49,060 bases of DNA, taken from assembly GCA_017614395.1 (NCBI GenBank), contig JAGABX010000120.1, positions 1 to 49,060 of the forward strand. Reading direction: 5' to 3'. The translations under genes and the position numbers were made by a program. This document shows, in pieces, positions 1 through 6,735 of this stretch (its first letter is position 1; the number at the start of each line of letters is the position of its first letter). The notes under the pieces were generated by a model. That model was not told the DNA's origin. It saw nothing but the letters and a program-made list of their open reading frames with translations, and made no database searches. The stretch comes from Eubacterium sp. GTDB lineage: Bacteria > Bacillota > Clostridia > Lachnospirales > Lachnospiraceae.

Positions 1-301
1 GCTCGTTTAGCGAATCACGGGGATTCTTGTACTCGAGAATGTTTATCCGCCGAAAGAACTTGAAAATGTCCTTGTCAAACTGTACCTGTTTATCCTCAAC
101 CAGAATCACATAGTCCATCCTCGGCGGCTCCACGCCGATCTCTTCCTCCGTCAGGATATGGACAACATCCCTGAACCTGTGTGTTTCGATTCTCAGCAGC
201 GCCTCAAAGACTGCATGCCAGTCACTCCTCGGCGTAGCGCGGAGTTCCCTCAGCTCTGCGAGAAGTTCTCGGATTCTCCTCTCCTTTTCCTGTTTTTTCA
301 T
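1..301 (-). CDS. PD-(D/E)XK nuclease-like protein, N-terminal part (runs off the left edge)
   Basis: The frame is open from an ATG at 301 to the left edge (100 codons). A good ribosome binding site (AAAAGGAG, 6 nt spacing) precedes the ATG, and the ATG at 318 is closed by a stop after six codons. The N-terminus is a charged helix, followed by DWHAVFEALLRIETHRF. Residues D63 and E90-Y-K92 (in NILEYKNP) fit the D...E-x-K metal site of the PD-(D/E)XK fold. I recall similar uncharacterised proteins in Lachnospiraceae, some mislabelled as isopropylmalate dehydrogenase; that is memory, not a search. It is the third gene in the window driven by the shared promoter module. The function is unknown because the rest of the protein is missing. 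Confidence 0.75.
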   Translation of the reverse strand, partial: MKKQEKERRIRELLAELRELRATPRSDWHAVFEALLRIETHRFRDVVHILTEEEIGVEPPRMDYVILVEDKQVQFDKDIFKFFRRINILEYKNPRDSLNE

Positions 302-333
302 AGATTTCTCCTTTTCATTTTATCATGTAAAAC

Positions 334-419
334 AAAAAAACGCAACGACATTTTTGTGGAAAGCACCTACCCAAGTCATTCACTTCATGTTTTCTGACAG
401 GGTAACACTCTCCACAAAA
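334..419 (-). promoter_or_regulatory. Conserved structured leader of the left-edge gene
   Basis: On the minus strand, 411-419 (TTTTGTGGA) pairs with 352-360 (TCCACAAAA). Inside it, TACCC/GGGTA (400-404 with 368-372) and GTCA/TGAC (395-398 with 375-378) can stack. About 12 nt after the closing stem is a run of seven U (334-340), roughly 35 nt before the start codon. The same structure is kept upstream of the 6508 gene. I could not match it to a named riboswitch; attenuation is an inference. Confidence 0.55.
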
Positions 420-439
420 TCCGCTGCTCTAATAAGCCG

Positions 440-504
440 ATTATACCATATTTAGTTGTTTTTGTCTATAATCATTCAGACATCAAACAATGCCATTCAG
501 ACAT
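440..504 (-). promoter_or_regulatory. Promoter R1 with paired upstream direct repeats
   Basis: The -10 TATAAT is at 440-445 with an extended TGG before it. The -35 TAGACA is at 463-468, with a 17-bp spacer. Two identical 11-bp repeats (CATTCAGACAT on the plus strand) lie at 473-483 and 494-504, 21 bp apart, directly behind the -35. That is typical spacing for an activator binding one DNA face twice. It drives the left-edge gene. Confidence 0.75.
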
Positions 505-556
505 AGCAAGTTGAATATCCTACAAAAAATATCATAATCTTACGACCGCCTTATAT

Positions 557-583
557 AAAAAGGCACCCCCTCTCGGAGATGCC
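557..583 (-). terminator. Rho-independent terminator after the restriction-modification gene
   Basis: On the minus strand, GGCATCTCC-GAGA-GGGGGTGCC forms a 9-bp stem with a tetraloop followed by a U-run. It lies about 80 bp after the stop at 664 and is repeated at 4258-4286. Confidence 0.8.
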
Positions 584-663
584 CGTTAATAGTTATAAAG
601 CCTAAACATATAGAGACGGCGGTAGCGTAGCGGACGCCGGGTTTCCTTTCACATCAGTTTTGC

Positions 664-3486
664 TCATGCCTGCTCCGTCACCAACTGTTGATATAGCTTC
701 ATCAGTTCGGCGACGCAGGCGTCCTCGTCCATGGTTTTGTAATCGAATCCGTACGCCTTCATGACCGCGATATTGTTGGCCTGATGCGCCTTCTGCAGCT
801 CCGGCGGGGTGAGCGTCGGGTCATACAGATCCGCCAGCGAGCTGTCCGGGTAGAGCTCCCGCGCATCAAGTATGGCCTGTGCTGTTTTCTCAATGGCAGT
901 GCGCTGTTCGTCCGTGGGTGTCGGCCATGGGAAGTTGTTGTAGACGATGTCCTTTGAGTAGCGGTAATCACTTTTTATTCTTCCGCAGACAGTTCTTACC
1001 CATGACATATGTACATTAGATGTAAGAATACCAAAATCATACAAAGTAGCATCAGGAATCATCTGAACGGCATCATTGACTACGATATCAGGTGATACAA
1101 AACCAAATGGAATATATCTTCTGGTTTCTGATGAATGCCTTGGAACAATAATGTATTCAGAATCGGTATGTCTTATCTCTTGAAATAAAGTTGGTGTCTC
1201 TGCACTTTTTCGAGTTGCTTCTTTTGAACTTGCCAGACGGTATTCCTTTACTTTATTAACACGATCCATTATGAATCTCGACTCTTTAATTGATTTAGGA
1301 GAAACACCTACTAACCACAGACAATACCTTGGTTTATTGTTTATAAATTCCGAAGCACCATAGATTCTCTTTATATATTTCATTACGGCAGGATCATTCC
1401 TTTTAATTTCATCATATTCCTCCTTAGAAAGAAAAAGAAATCCACCATCTGTCGGCTTATTCCCATATACCATATCCGGGGAAGCACAGATTGCACTTTT
1501 TCTGCTTTCAACAAACACATCATCCGCATCAACAAGATATGCATTTATATTCTTACAAATAGTCTTCTTTCCGTCGGAATAAACAACTTTTTCTTTTTCC
1601 AAATCCGCCTGGCTGAAACCTACTATCACACAATGCACATGCGCCTTGGAATTGGATTCGCTGTCCCACCGAAATGTCCGGTAAGCAAAATCAATTTGAA
1701 TGTCAAATCTCTCAAACAATGGCTTCCATACACCGGCCACCTGCTCGCCCTGTGTAATGGAATTCGTCGAAACGAGCGCTGTTCTGATTTTGGTCCCAAC
1801 CATGAGTTGAGATGCCTTGAAATACCACCCGGCTACATAATCAATCTTCCCGGCTGTCTTGTAGGGCTTGCCTTTTTCATCTACATAAATGGAAAGGATG
1901 TCCTCCTTTTGTTCCTTGCTCTGCAGAGAATACCCCACAAACGGAGGATTCCCCATGATATAATCCAGCCTCTCCACCGGAACGACACTCTCCCAGTCCA
2001 TACGCAGGGCGTTGCCCTCGACGATGTTGGCGTAGGTTTTCAGCGGGAGAAAACTCAGATTCGCGTGGATCACATCCTCGGTCTGCTTCATCATCTGTGA
2101 CTCGGCGATCCACAGGGCAGTCTTCGCTACGGTGGCAGCAAAATCGTTGATCTCGATGCCATAGAACTGCCGGATGGAAACGCGTATGGGATTTGCCACC
2201 GCCTCGTCCATAAATACAATCTGCCCATCCATTTGGCTGCGATTGAGCTTTTCGAGATTGAGGCGCTCGCGGATCAGCTCGTTCTCCAATCGACGTAGGG
2301 ACAGATAGCCCTCCGTTAAAAAGTTCCCCGAGCCGCAAGCCGGATCAAGGAATGTCAGTCCGGCCAGTTTGTCCTGAAACTCGTTCAGGCGCGTCTTACG
2401 CGTGGCAACGGCCGTAATCTCACGAATGGCCGAAAGTTCCTCCCGCAAATCGTTCAGAAACAACGGGTCGATCACCTTATGAATGTTCTCAAGTGAAGTG
2501 TAATGCATCCCACCGGCACGACGCGTCTCGGGATTCAGTGTCGACTCAAACACCGCCCCGAATATTGTCGGCGAAATCTCACGCCAGTCGAACTCACGGC
2601 AACCATCCGTGATAATGAGTTGTTTGATCTCCTCAGTAAAAAGCGGTATCTCGATACTCTCATCAGAAAACAAACCGCCGTTGACATAGGGAAACGCCTC
2701 CAACGCGGGATCGTAGCCGTCTCTCTCCGCCTCCGGCGTATCGAGCATTTTAAAAAGTTCCCTCAGCTCGCGACCCCACTTCGGCGCCGGCACCTCATCC
2801 ATGTAGTCGGCGAAGAGATCCTTTTTCCCGAATATCCCAGCGTCCTCAGCATACATACAGAACACCAGGCGGACACAGAGTGCGTTCAGACTGCGAGCAG
2901 ACTCCTCCGCGTCCGGATTATGGTATTGTTTCCGCAGGGCGTCGTAAATGCGTCCGACGATGTCGCCCGCCTTGATCGAGACCTCCATCTCCTTTTTGAA
3001 AGCGAGGATGGATTCGTTGGTCAGGAAATTCAGGTAGTGGTATTCGAACGGCAGGTTTTTCAGCTCGATCGTCTGCACACGCTTCACAGGGTCGGTCTCG
3101 TTCATGTTGTAGATCCGGATCTCGGCGAAATTGCTCACGACGATCCAGTTGGCGGTCTCGTTTGTCGGGAGCCAGGTGTTGTATTCGAATGCCTGCTCAT
3201 AAGGTGTTTTGCCGTCATGCCCCTGCTGCGGTTTGTCGAGGTCGATTTTTAGGCTTTTCTGTTCGATGAGCACGCGGGTGCGTGGGAGGTAAGCATCGAT
3301 GAATTTGGTCTGACCGTCGACACGGACTTCCTTCTCAAATTCAATCCGGCCAGTGACATCCTCCATCCCCAACACATCAGAAAGAAGGGCGATCCAATAA
3401 CGCTGGGTATCGCCCTTCTCATATCCTACACCGTTCCAGTTGTTGTAAAAAGCATTGGCTGCTTCGCGCTGTGCTGCGTCTGTCAT
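664..3486 (-). CDS. MmeI-like (type IIL) single-chain restriction-modification enzyme
   Basis: A 940-residue protein with the size and layout of MmeI-type fused enzymes, in which nuclease, adenine-N6 methyltransferase and target recognition are one chain. The N-terminal part has a PD-(D/E)XK-like site, D64-x10-E75-Q-K77, after a block on cognate-site fragments (KEVRVDGQTKFIDAYLP). A helical spacer follows. SAM motif I is FLDPACGSGNF at 379-389, and the adenine methyltransferase motif IV is NPPF at 513-516. The C-terminal third should hold target recognition. No separate R, M or S gene lies nearby. The start is supported by an AGGAGG site in the shared 60-bp junction. It is third in its unit, after two small genes. 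MmeI-family assignment is strong; nuclease activity is inferred from motif. Confidence 0.88.
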   Translation of the reverse strand: MTDAAQREAANAFYNNWNGVGYEKGDTQRYWIALLSDVLGMEDVTGRIEFEKEVRVDGQTKFIDAYLPRTRVLIEQKSLKIDLDKPQQGHDGKTPYEQAFEYNTWLPTNETANWIVVSNFAEIRIYNMNETDPVKRVQTIELKNLPFEYHYLNFLTNESILAFKKEMEVSIKAGDIVGRIYDALRKQYHNPDAEESARSLNALCVRLVFCMYAEDAGIFGKKDLFADYMDEVPAPKWGRELRELFKMLDTPEAERDGYDPALEAFPYVNGGLFSDESIEIPLFTEEIKQLIITDGCREFDWREISPTIFGAVFESTLNPETRRAGGMHYTSLENIHKVIDPLFLNDLREELSAIREITAVATRKTRLNEFQDKLAGLTFLDPACGSGNFLTEGYLSLRRLENELIRERLNLEKLNRSQMDGQIVFMDEAVANPIRVSIRQFYGIEINDFAATVAKTALWIAESQMMKQTEDVIHANLSFLPLKTYANIVEGNALRMDWESVVPVERLDYIMGNPPFVGYSLQSKEQKEDILSIYVDEKGKPYKTAGKIDYVAGWYFKASQLMVGTKIRTALVSTNSITQGEQVAGVWKPLFERFDIQIDFAYRTFRWDSESNSKAHVHCVIVGFSQADLEKEKVVYSDGKKTICKNINAYLVDADDVFVESRKSAICASPDMVYGNKPTDGGFLFLSKEEYDEIKRNDPAVMKYIKRIYGASEFINNKPRYCLWLVGVSPKSIKESRFIMDRVNKVKEYRLASSKEATRKSAETPTLFQEIRHTDSEYIIVPRHSSETRRYIPFGFVSPDIVVNDAVQMIPDATLYDFGILTSNVHMSWVRTVCGRIKSDYRYSKDIVYNNFPWPTPTDEQRTAIEKTAQAILDARELYPDSSLADLYDPTLTPPELQKAHQANNIAVMKAYGFDYKTMDEDACVAELMKLYQQLVTEQA

Positions 3487-3490
3487 GGGA

Positions 3491-3550
3491 TGCCTCCTGT
3501 ATTAAAATGCTGCTATTTTTCCAATCTTATTACTAATTCCGGACTTGTTT
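3491..3550 (-). repeat. 60-bp junction repeat, copy 1
   Basis: These 60 bp are identical to 5987-6046. They encode the last 15 residues (NKSGISNKIGKIAAF, minus the first base context) and stop of the second small gene plus the AGGAGG site for the following cargo gene. Similarity continues, with a one-base indel, into the cargo ATG. Confidence 0.95.
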
Positions 3551-3759
3551 TCGCCAAACTCATCACCGAGAACCAACGACAAAGCAAGTATCTCATCCGA
3601 GGTAATTTCAAGCTTGTTTTGTTTTTTATACTGGATGTACTCTTTCATTCTGTTCCATGCCGCTTCACCACCGGCATTGCTCATTGATCCACAAACAAAA
3701 TCATGATTATCATAGATTTCTTTCAGTAATTTCATTAATTCTTTTCCGGTCTCTGACAT
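3502..3759 (-). CDS. Small hypothetical protein B1 of the restriction-modification cassette
   Basis: 85 residues beginning MSETGKELMKLLKE. I chose the ATG at 3759 because GGGAGG lies 7 nt before it; an upstream ATG at 3774 would overlap the preceding gene and lacks a clear site. Mostly helical and acidic in composition, soluble, with no signal or membrane segment. It ends in NKSGISNKIGKIAAF, exactly the tail of the 5998-6276 product, although the rest of the two proteins is only loosely alike (a Y-D/N-x-DFV motif and a following helix). The preceding gene ends 2 nt upstream. Function unknown. Confidence 0.75.
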   Translation of the reverse strand: MSETGKELMKLLKEIYDNHDFVCGSMSNAGGEAAWNRMKEYIQYKKQNKLEITSDEILALSLVLGDEFGENKSGISNKIGKIAAF

Positions 3760-3761
3760 AC

Positions 3762-4031
3762 TCAATCCTCCCATTCTTCCTCAACATAATCGACAATTGG
3801 GCGTTTACCAATAACTGTATAATCATTATATCCTTTATTAATCACGGTATAATAGTAATTACCAATCGGCTTGGTAACAATTGTTTTCATTCTATCCTCT
3901 GCCGTCATGTTTGTATTTAATTCACTCAATAAAAGAGCATATTCATTTTTAGGAAGAAGAATTTCTTCATTTAGTAATCCAATCGCGCGTTGATATCTTT
4001 CAAAATCCCTCTTCTTGAATTCCAAAGCCAT
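3762..4031 (-). CDS. Small hypothetical protein A1 of the restriction-modification cassette
   Basis: 89 residues, beginning MALEFKKRDFERYQR. The ATG at 4031 has GAGGTG very close by; a TTG two codons later has better spacing and may be the real start. The C-terminal half contains YYYTVINKGYNDY followed by K-x-P-x-x-D. This matches YYFINHGFNDY...KFPTED in the 6266-6508 product, so the two first genes appear paralogous. No signal peptide or membrane helix. Two candidate promoters lie upstream. Function unknown. Confidence 0.72.
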   Translation of the reverse strand: MALEFKKRDFERYQRAIGLLNEEILLPKNEYALLLSELNTNMTAEDRMKTIVTKPIGNYYYTVINKGYNDYTVIGKRPIVDYVEEEWED

Positions 4032-4055
4032 TCACCTCGTTTATATACATTGATA

Positions 4056-4084
4056 ACTATACCATATTTCATTTTCAAAATCAA
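4056..4084 (-). promoter_or_regulatory. Second candidate promoter of the A1-B1-restriction unit
   Basis: TTGATT at 4079-4084 and TATAGT at 4056-4061, with a 17-bp spacer and extended TGG. It is nearer to the gene than promoter R2 and lacks the 11-bp direct repeats, so it could give unregulated basal expression. Confidence 0.5.
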
Positions 4085-4133
4085 CATTTATTCGTTTACA
4101 TCCGCCAACAACATTCTGTATTCCTTCGAAGTC

Positions 4134-4198
4134 ATTATACCATATATTGCTGCTTTTGTCTATAAACATTCAGACATCAAACTTTGCCATTCAGACAT
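4134..4198 (-). promoter_or_regulatory. Promoter R2 with paired upstream direct repeats
   Basis: -10 TATAAT at 4134-4139, -35 TAGACA at 4157-4162, spacer 17 bp. The two 11-bp repeats CATTCAGACAT lie at 4167-4177 and 4188-4198, again 21 bp apart. Same geometry as R1 and R3. Confidence 0.75.
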
Positions 4199-4257
4199 AG
4201 CGAGCAGTTTATCCTACGAAAAATATCAAAATCTTCCGCCCGTCTTTTTCTGGACAT

Positions 4258-4286
4258 AAAAAAGGGCACCCCCTCTCGGAGATGCC
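4258..4286 (-). terminator. Rho-independent terminator after the dipeptidase gene
   Basis: Same 22-nt hairpin as at 562-583 (GGCATCTCC stem arm), followed on the minus strand by six U. Starts about 45 bp after the stop codon at 4332. Confidence 0.8.
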
Positions 4287-4331
4287 TGATAATACTTCCA
4301 AAGTCTAATCATATAGAACCGGCGTTACTTA

Positions 4332-5945
4332 TCACAATGATACCAATACGTTTTCTAACAGATTAAATACAATAGGAATCGAATTCAAATACAATGTTTC
4401 TTTCGGAGAATGTACATCCACCACATCCGGTCCGATTCCGGCAATGTCAAGTTCCGGATCAAGTTCACTGAAAGCTCCGCATTCGAGGCCTGCATGGACA
4501 GCAGAAGCAATCATGTCATTTCCTGTCAACTCCTTGTACACGGTAGTAATCTTGGGAACAAGTATGCTGTCTGTCTTGACCGGCCAGGCTCGTGATCCAT
4601 TTTGCGATGTATAGGAAAGATTGATATTCTTTGCAAGTTTTTCCATCTTGCTCCGTATCTCTTCCAGTTTATCCGGAGAAGAACTACGTACCAATTGTAT
4701 CATGGAGACCTCTTTTTCTGACGCATCCATCCGCCCGAGATTAGAGGAGCTCTCCACCAATCCCTCTATGGCGGTTGACATCGTGTAAACTCCGTCAATA
4801 ACCTCAGTAGCATACTTCAAAAAAGAGTTTGTCACGCTTTTCTTCAGAGCCTTCTTAGATCGTTTGGTTTTTTCTACAAAAAGATTGATTGATGTTTCGA
4901 TTCCATTATACTTCTTTTTAAGGGTTGAAAGCTGTTTTTTTACAATGCTGTCCAGTTTTTTTTCATCCGCCGGCCTGATCTGAATCACCGCTTCGGCTTT
5001 GTCCGGAATAGCATTTTCCGCAGTCCCGCCATGGAAAGATACCAGATCAAAAGGCACGCTTTTTCTCAGAGTTGTCAAAGTATCTGCCAGGGCAATGTTT
5101 CCGTTGCAGCGTCCTTCGTTGATCATCACACCGGAGTGTCCGCCCAGAAGACCTGAGATGGTGATCTTGCGTGCCGATTTTTTCTTTGACTTGATCATCT
5201 TTGGTTTTTGGGTGGTCGTAACTCTCATGTCCGCCGCCGAGCTGATCATCACGGTGTTGCTTTGCTCTCCGTCAATATTGATCAGGTATTTGACACCCGC
5301 AATATCCTCTTCTTTTATAGACAAAACTCCGGTCATATCCTCTTCTTCATCCGTAGTCAGGAAAACACGGAGAGGACCATGAGATGCTATCCTTCCCTGT
5401 GTAATCATCATGATCAGTACCACACCGGCCCCATCATCGGCTCCCAGTGAAGTGCCGTTTGCCGTCATAGTTCCTCTCTCCCTGTCAATAATGGGCTCTA
5501 TCGGATCCGTTAACGGATCAAAAACTTTCCCTTCCTCAGCAACACAGACCATATCTATGTGTGCCTGCAATCCAACGAGAGGCAAACCCTCGCATCCCGA
5601 AGTAGCGGGAATATCATAAATCAGATCGTTTGCCTCATTTTGAACCACATTATACCCATTGTTCTCGATCCACTTTTTCAAAGAATCGCTGATGGTCTTC
5701 TCGTGCTTGGATTGTCTGGGAACTGCTGCCAGTAGTTTGAATGCCTCAATAAAATCGTCTATCAGTTTCTCATCTTTCGAATCCATATTGGCTGCTGAAC
5801 CAGTGACGGAACCATTCAACAAGGATTTTTCGATATTCCTGTCCGTAACAGATGCCTGTGAATCTGCATTCCCCCCAACCGAAAACGCAGTCAGTGAAAA
5901 CAACAAAATGGCGGAAAGACATATTGGTAACACTTTTCTCTTCAT
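4332..5945 (-). CDS. pepD: Exported aminoacyl-histidine dipeptidase (PepD, M20 family)
   Basis: 537 residues. A signal peptide (MKRKVLPI..., hydrophobic to about residue 24) precedes a roughly 490-residue PepD-like di-zinc peptidase; ordinary PepD is cytoplasmic and lacks this leader. Metal-site motifs are present: LQAHIDMV (H129, D131), GADDGAG (D170-D171), TTDEEED (199-203), NIDGEQ, a GGHSG in the lid region and a C-terminal DVHSPKE histidine. No lipobox is visible, so a secreted or signal-anchored enzyme is expected. It cleaves short peptides, probably outside the membrane. It is third in its unit, and its ATG overlaps the stop of a 13-residue mini-ORF by ATGA, implying translational coupling. 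Confidence 0.88.
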   Translation of the reverse strand: MKRKVLPICLSAILLFSLTAFSVGGNADSQASVTDRNIEKSLLNGSVTGSAANMDSKDEKLIDDFIEAFKLLAAVPRQSKHEKTISDSLKKWIENNGYNVVQNEANDLIYDIPATSGCEGLPLVGLQAHIDMVCVAEEGKVFDPLTDPIEPIIDRERGTMTANGTSLGADDGAGVVLIMMITQGRIASHGPLRVFLTTDEEEDMTGVLSIKEEDIAGVKYLINIDGEQSNTVMISSAADMRVTTTQKPKMIKSKKKSARKITISGLLGGHSGVMINEGRCNGNIALADTLTTLRKSVPFDLVSFHGGTAENAIPDKAEAVIQIRPADEKKLDSIVKKQLSTLKKKYNGIETSINLFVEKTKRSKKALKKSVTNSFLKYATEVIDGVYTMSTAIEGLVESSSNLGRMDASEKEVSMIQLVRSSSPDKLEEIRSKMEKLAKNINLSYTSQNGSRAWPVKTDSILVPKITTVYKELTGNDMIASAVHAGLECGAFSELDPELDIAGIGPDVVDVHSPKETLYLNSIPIVFNLLENVLVSL

Positions 5946-5983
5946 AGTAATTTCCCCGTTATTTCTGCCATGGTGTCAGTCAT
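5942..5983 (-). CDS. 13-residue mini-ORF, apparent remnant of a former cargo start
   Basis: The shared junction repeat supplies AGGAGG and an ATG at 5983. Translation gives MTDTMAEITGKLL and stops in an ATGA overlap with pepD. The restriction enzyme behind the other junction also begins MTD. I infer that the first codons of an earlier cargo gene were kept when pepD was joined in, and now couple its translation. Confidence 0.5.
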   Translation of the reverse strand: MTDTMAEITGKLL

Positions 5984-5986
5984 GGG

Positions 5987-6046
5987 TGCCTCCTGTATTA
6001 AAATGCTGCTATTTTTCCAATCTTATTACTAATTCCGGACTTGTTT
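5987..6046 (-). repeat. 60-bp junction repeat, copy 2
   Basis: Identical over 60 bp to 3491-3550: tail of the second small gene, stop codon, and ribosome binding site for the cargo. Confidence 0.95.
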
Positions 6047-6276
6047 GTTTCAAACTCTTCTCCTTCACCATCTTCAGCGAGTTCAACCGGTTTCCCAATT
6101 CCAAGGCAATCCCATAATACCCTCATTATGTCTTGTGTATCCGAATCCGGATTTATCCTCATTTGTTCCAATACAGCCCGGCTAATATCGTCATCCCTTT
6201 CCATCCATCGAGATGTGCTGTTGACAAAGTCATCATAGCTTCCCGGAACCGCTCTTAGCATGTCCTTATAACTCAT
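5998..6276 (-). CDS. Small hypothetical protein B2 of the dipeptidase cassette
   Basis: 92 residues beginning MSYKDMLRAVPGSYDDFV. The ATG at 6276 has AGGAGG at good spacing; the longer reading from 6360 runs through the upstream gene and has no site. It carries a helical segment with WMERDDDISRAVLEQM and an acidic stretch (AEDGEGEEFE) before the invariant tail NKSGISNKIGKIAAF. Its start overlaps the end of the preceding gene by 11 nt, so the two are probably translated together. Soluble; function unknown. Confidence 0.75.
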   Translation of the reverse strand: MSYKDMLRAVPGSYDDFVNSTSRWMERDDDISRAVLEQMRINPDSDTQDIMRVLWDCLGIGKPVELAEDGEGEEFETNKSGISNKIGKIAAF

Positions 6277-6508
6277 GTCTATTACACCTCCTGTCTTCAG
6301 TCGGAAACTTTGCAGTAAACTCATAATCATTGAAACCATGATTGATAAAATAATACTCATATGACGGACTATTCACATTATTCGAATGAGTTTCGATCAC
6401 GCACAGAACTTCACCCTTTTTTTGATACCTGACATGCCAAACCGAGTTTATTTCGTGCGTGACCTTGACAGCCTCCTTCTTCGTAATTCGTAAAGATTCA
6501 TTATTCAA
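6266..6508 (-). CDS. Small hypothetical protein A2 of the dipeptidase cassette
   Basis: 80 residues with a TTG start at 6508, preceded by AAGGGTGAG at about 7 nt; no in-frame ATG is available near it. Begins (M)NNESLRITKKEAVK. The end, YYFINHGFNDYEFTAKFPTED, matches the same region of the 3762-4031 product and marks the pair as paralogues. The leader of this transcript is the conserved structured R leader. No known family recognised. Confidence 0.7.
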   Translation of the reverse strand: MNNESLRITKKEAVKVTHEINSVWHVRYQKKGEVLCVIETHSNNVNSPSYEYYFINHGFNDYEFTAKFPTEDRRCNRHEL

Positions 6509-6546
6509 TTATGCACTCACCCTTTCTGTGTATTTTAACATGTAAG

Positions 6547-6634
6547 AAAAAAAAACGCAACGACAATTTTGTGAAAAGCACCTACCCAAGTCATTCACTT
6601 CATGTTTTCAGACAGGGTAACACTCTCCACAAAA
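6547..6634 (-). promoter_or_regulatory. Conserved structured leader of the dipeptidase unit
   Basis: Same nested stems as at 334-419. The closing stem (6626-6634 with 6566-6574) differs at its base by a wobble-tolerated change and is followed by eight U (6547-6554). The internal TACCC/GGGTA stem is unchanged. Confidence 0.55.
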
Positions 6635-6654
6635 TCCGCTGCTCCAATAAGCCG

Positions 6655-6719
6655 ATTATACCATATTTAGTTGTTTTTGTCTATAAACATTCAGACATCA
6701 AACACTACCATTCAGACAT
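6655..6719 (-). promoter_or_regulatory. Promoter R3 with paired upstream direct repeats
   Basis: -10 TATAAT at 6655-6660, -35 TAGACA at 6678-6683, spacer 17 bp. The 11-bp repeats lie at 6688-6698 and 6709-6719, 21 bp apart. Drives A2-B2-pepD. Confidence 0.75.
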
Positions 6720-6735
6720 AGCTGTTGGCTGTTTC

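Larger units (their letters stand above)
326..627 (-). repeat. Module R, copy 1 (longest copy: terminator + operator + promoter + leader)
   Basis: This non-coding stretch between the restriction-modification gene and the left-edge gene is the fullest copy of a dispersed repeat. Positions 326-507 align almost base for base with 6541-6721, and 439-627 align with 4132-4327. Read on the minus strand it holds a terminator, two direct repeats, a promoter and a structured leader. Positions 628-663, between the repeat and the upstream stop codon, show nothing recognisable. Confidence 0.9.
4132..4327 (-). repeat. Module R, copy 2 (terminator + operator + promoter, no leader)
   Basis: Aligns with 439-627 of copy 1: terminator, both direct repeats and promoter are kept. 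The structured leader of copies 1 and 3 is replaced by unrelated AT-rich sequence (4032-4131) carrying a second promoter. Together these fill the whole gap between the A1 gene and the dipeptidase gene. Confidence 0.85.
6541..6721 (-). repeat. Module R, copy 3 (operator + promoter + leader)
   Basis: Nearly identical to 326-507 of copy 1 and ending at the same CATTCAGACATAGC boundary. It starts 14 bp after the rnr stop. The terminator half present in copies 1 and 2 is missing, so rnr transcripts may read into the island. Confidence 0.9.

Noticed and set aside
4032-4331. Possible tmRNA (ssrA) gene behind rnr
   Set aside because: No tRNA-like ends, no CCA acceptor and no tag reading frame could be found here or in 302-663; the sequence is accounted for by the promoter module.
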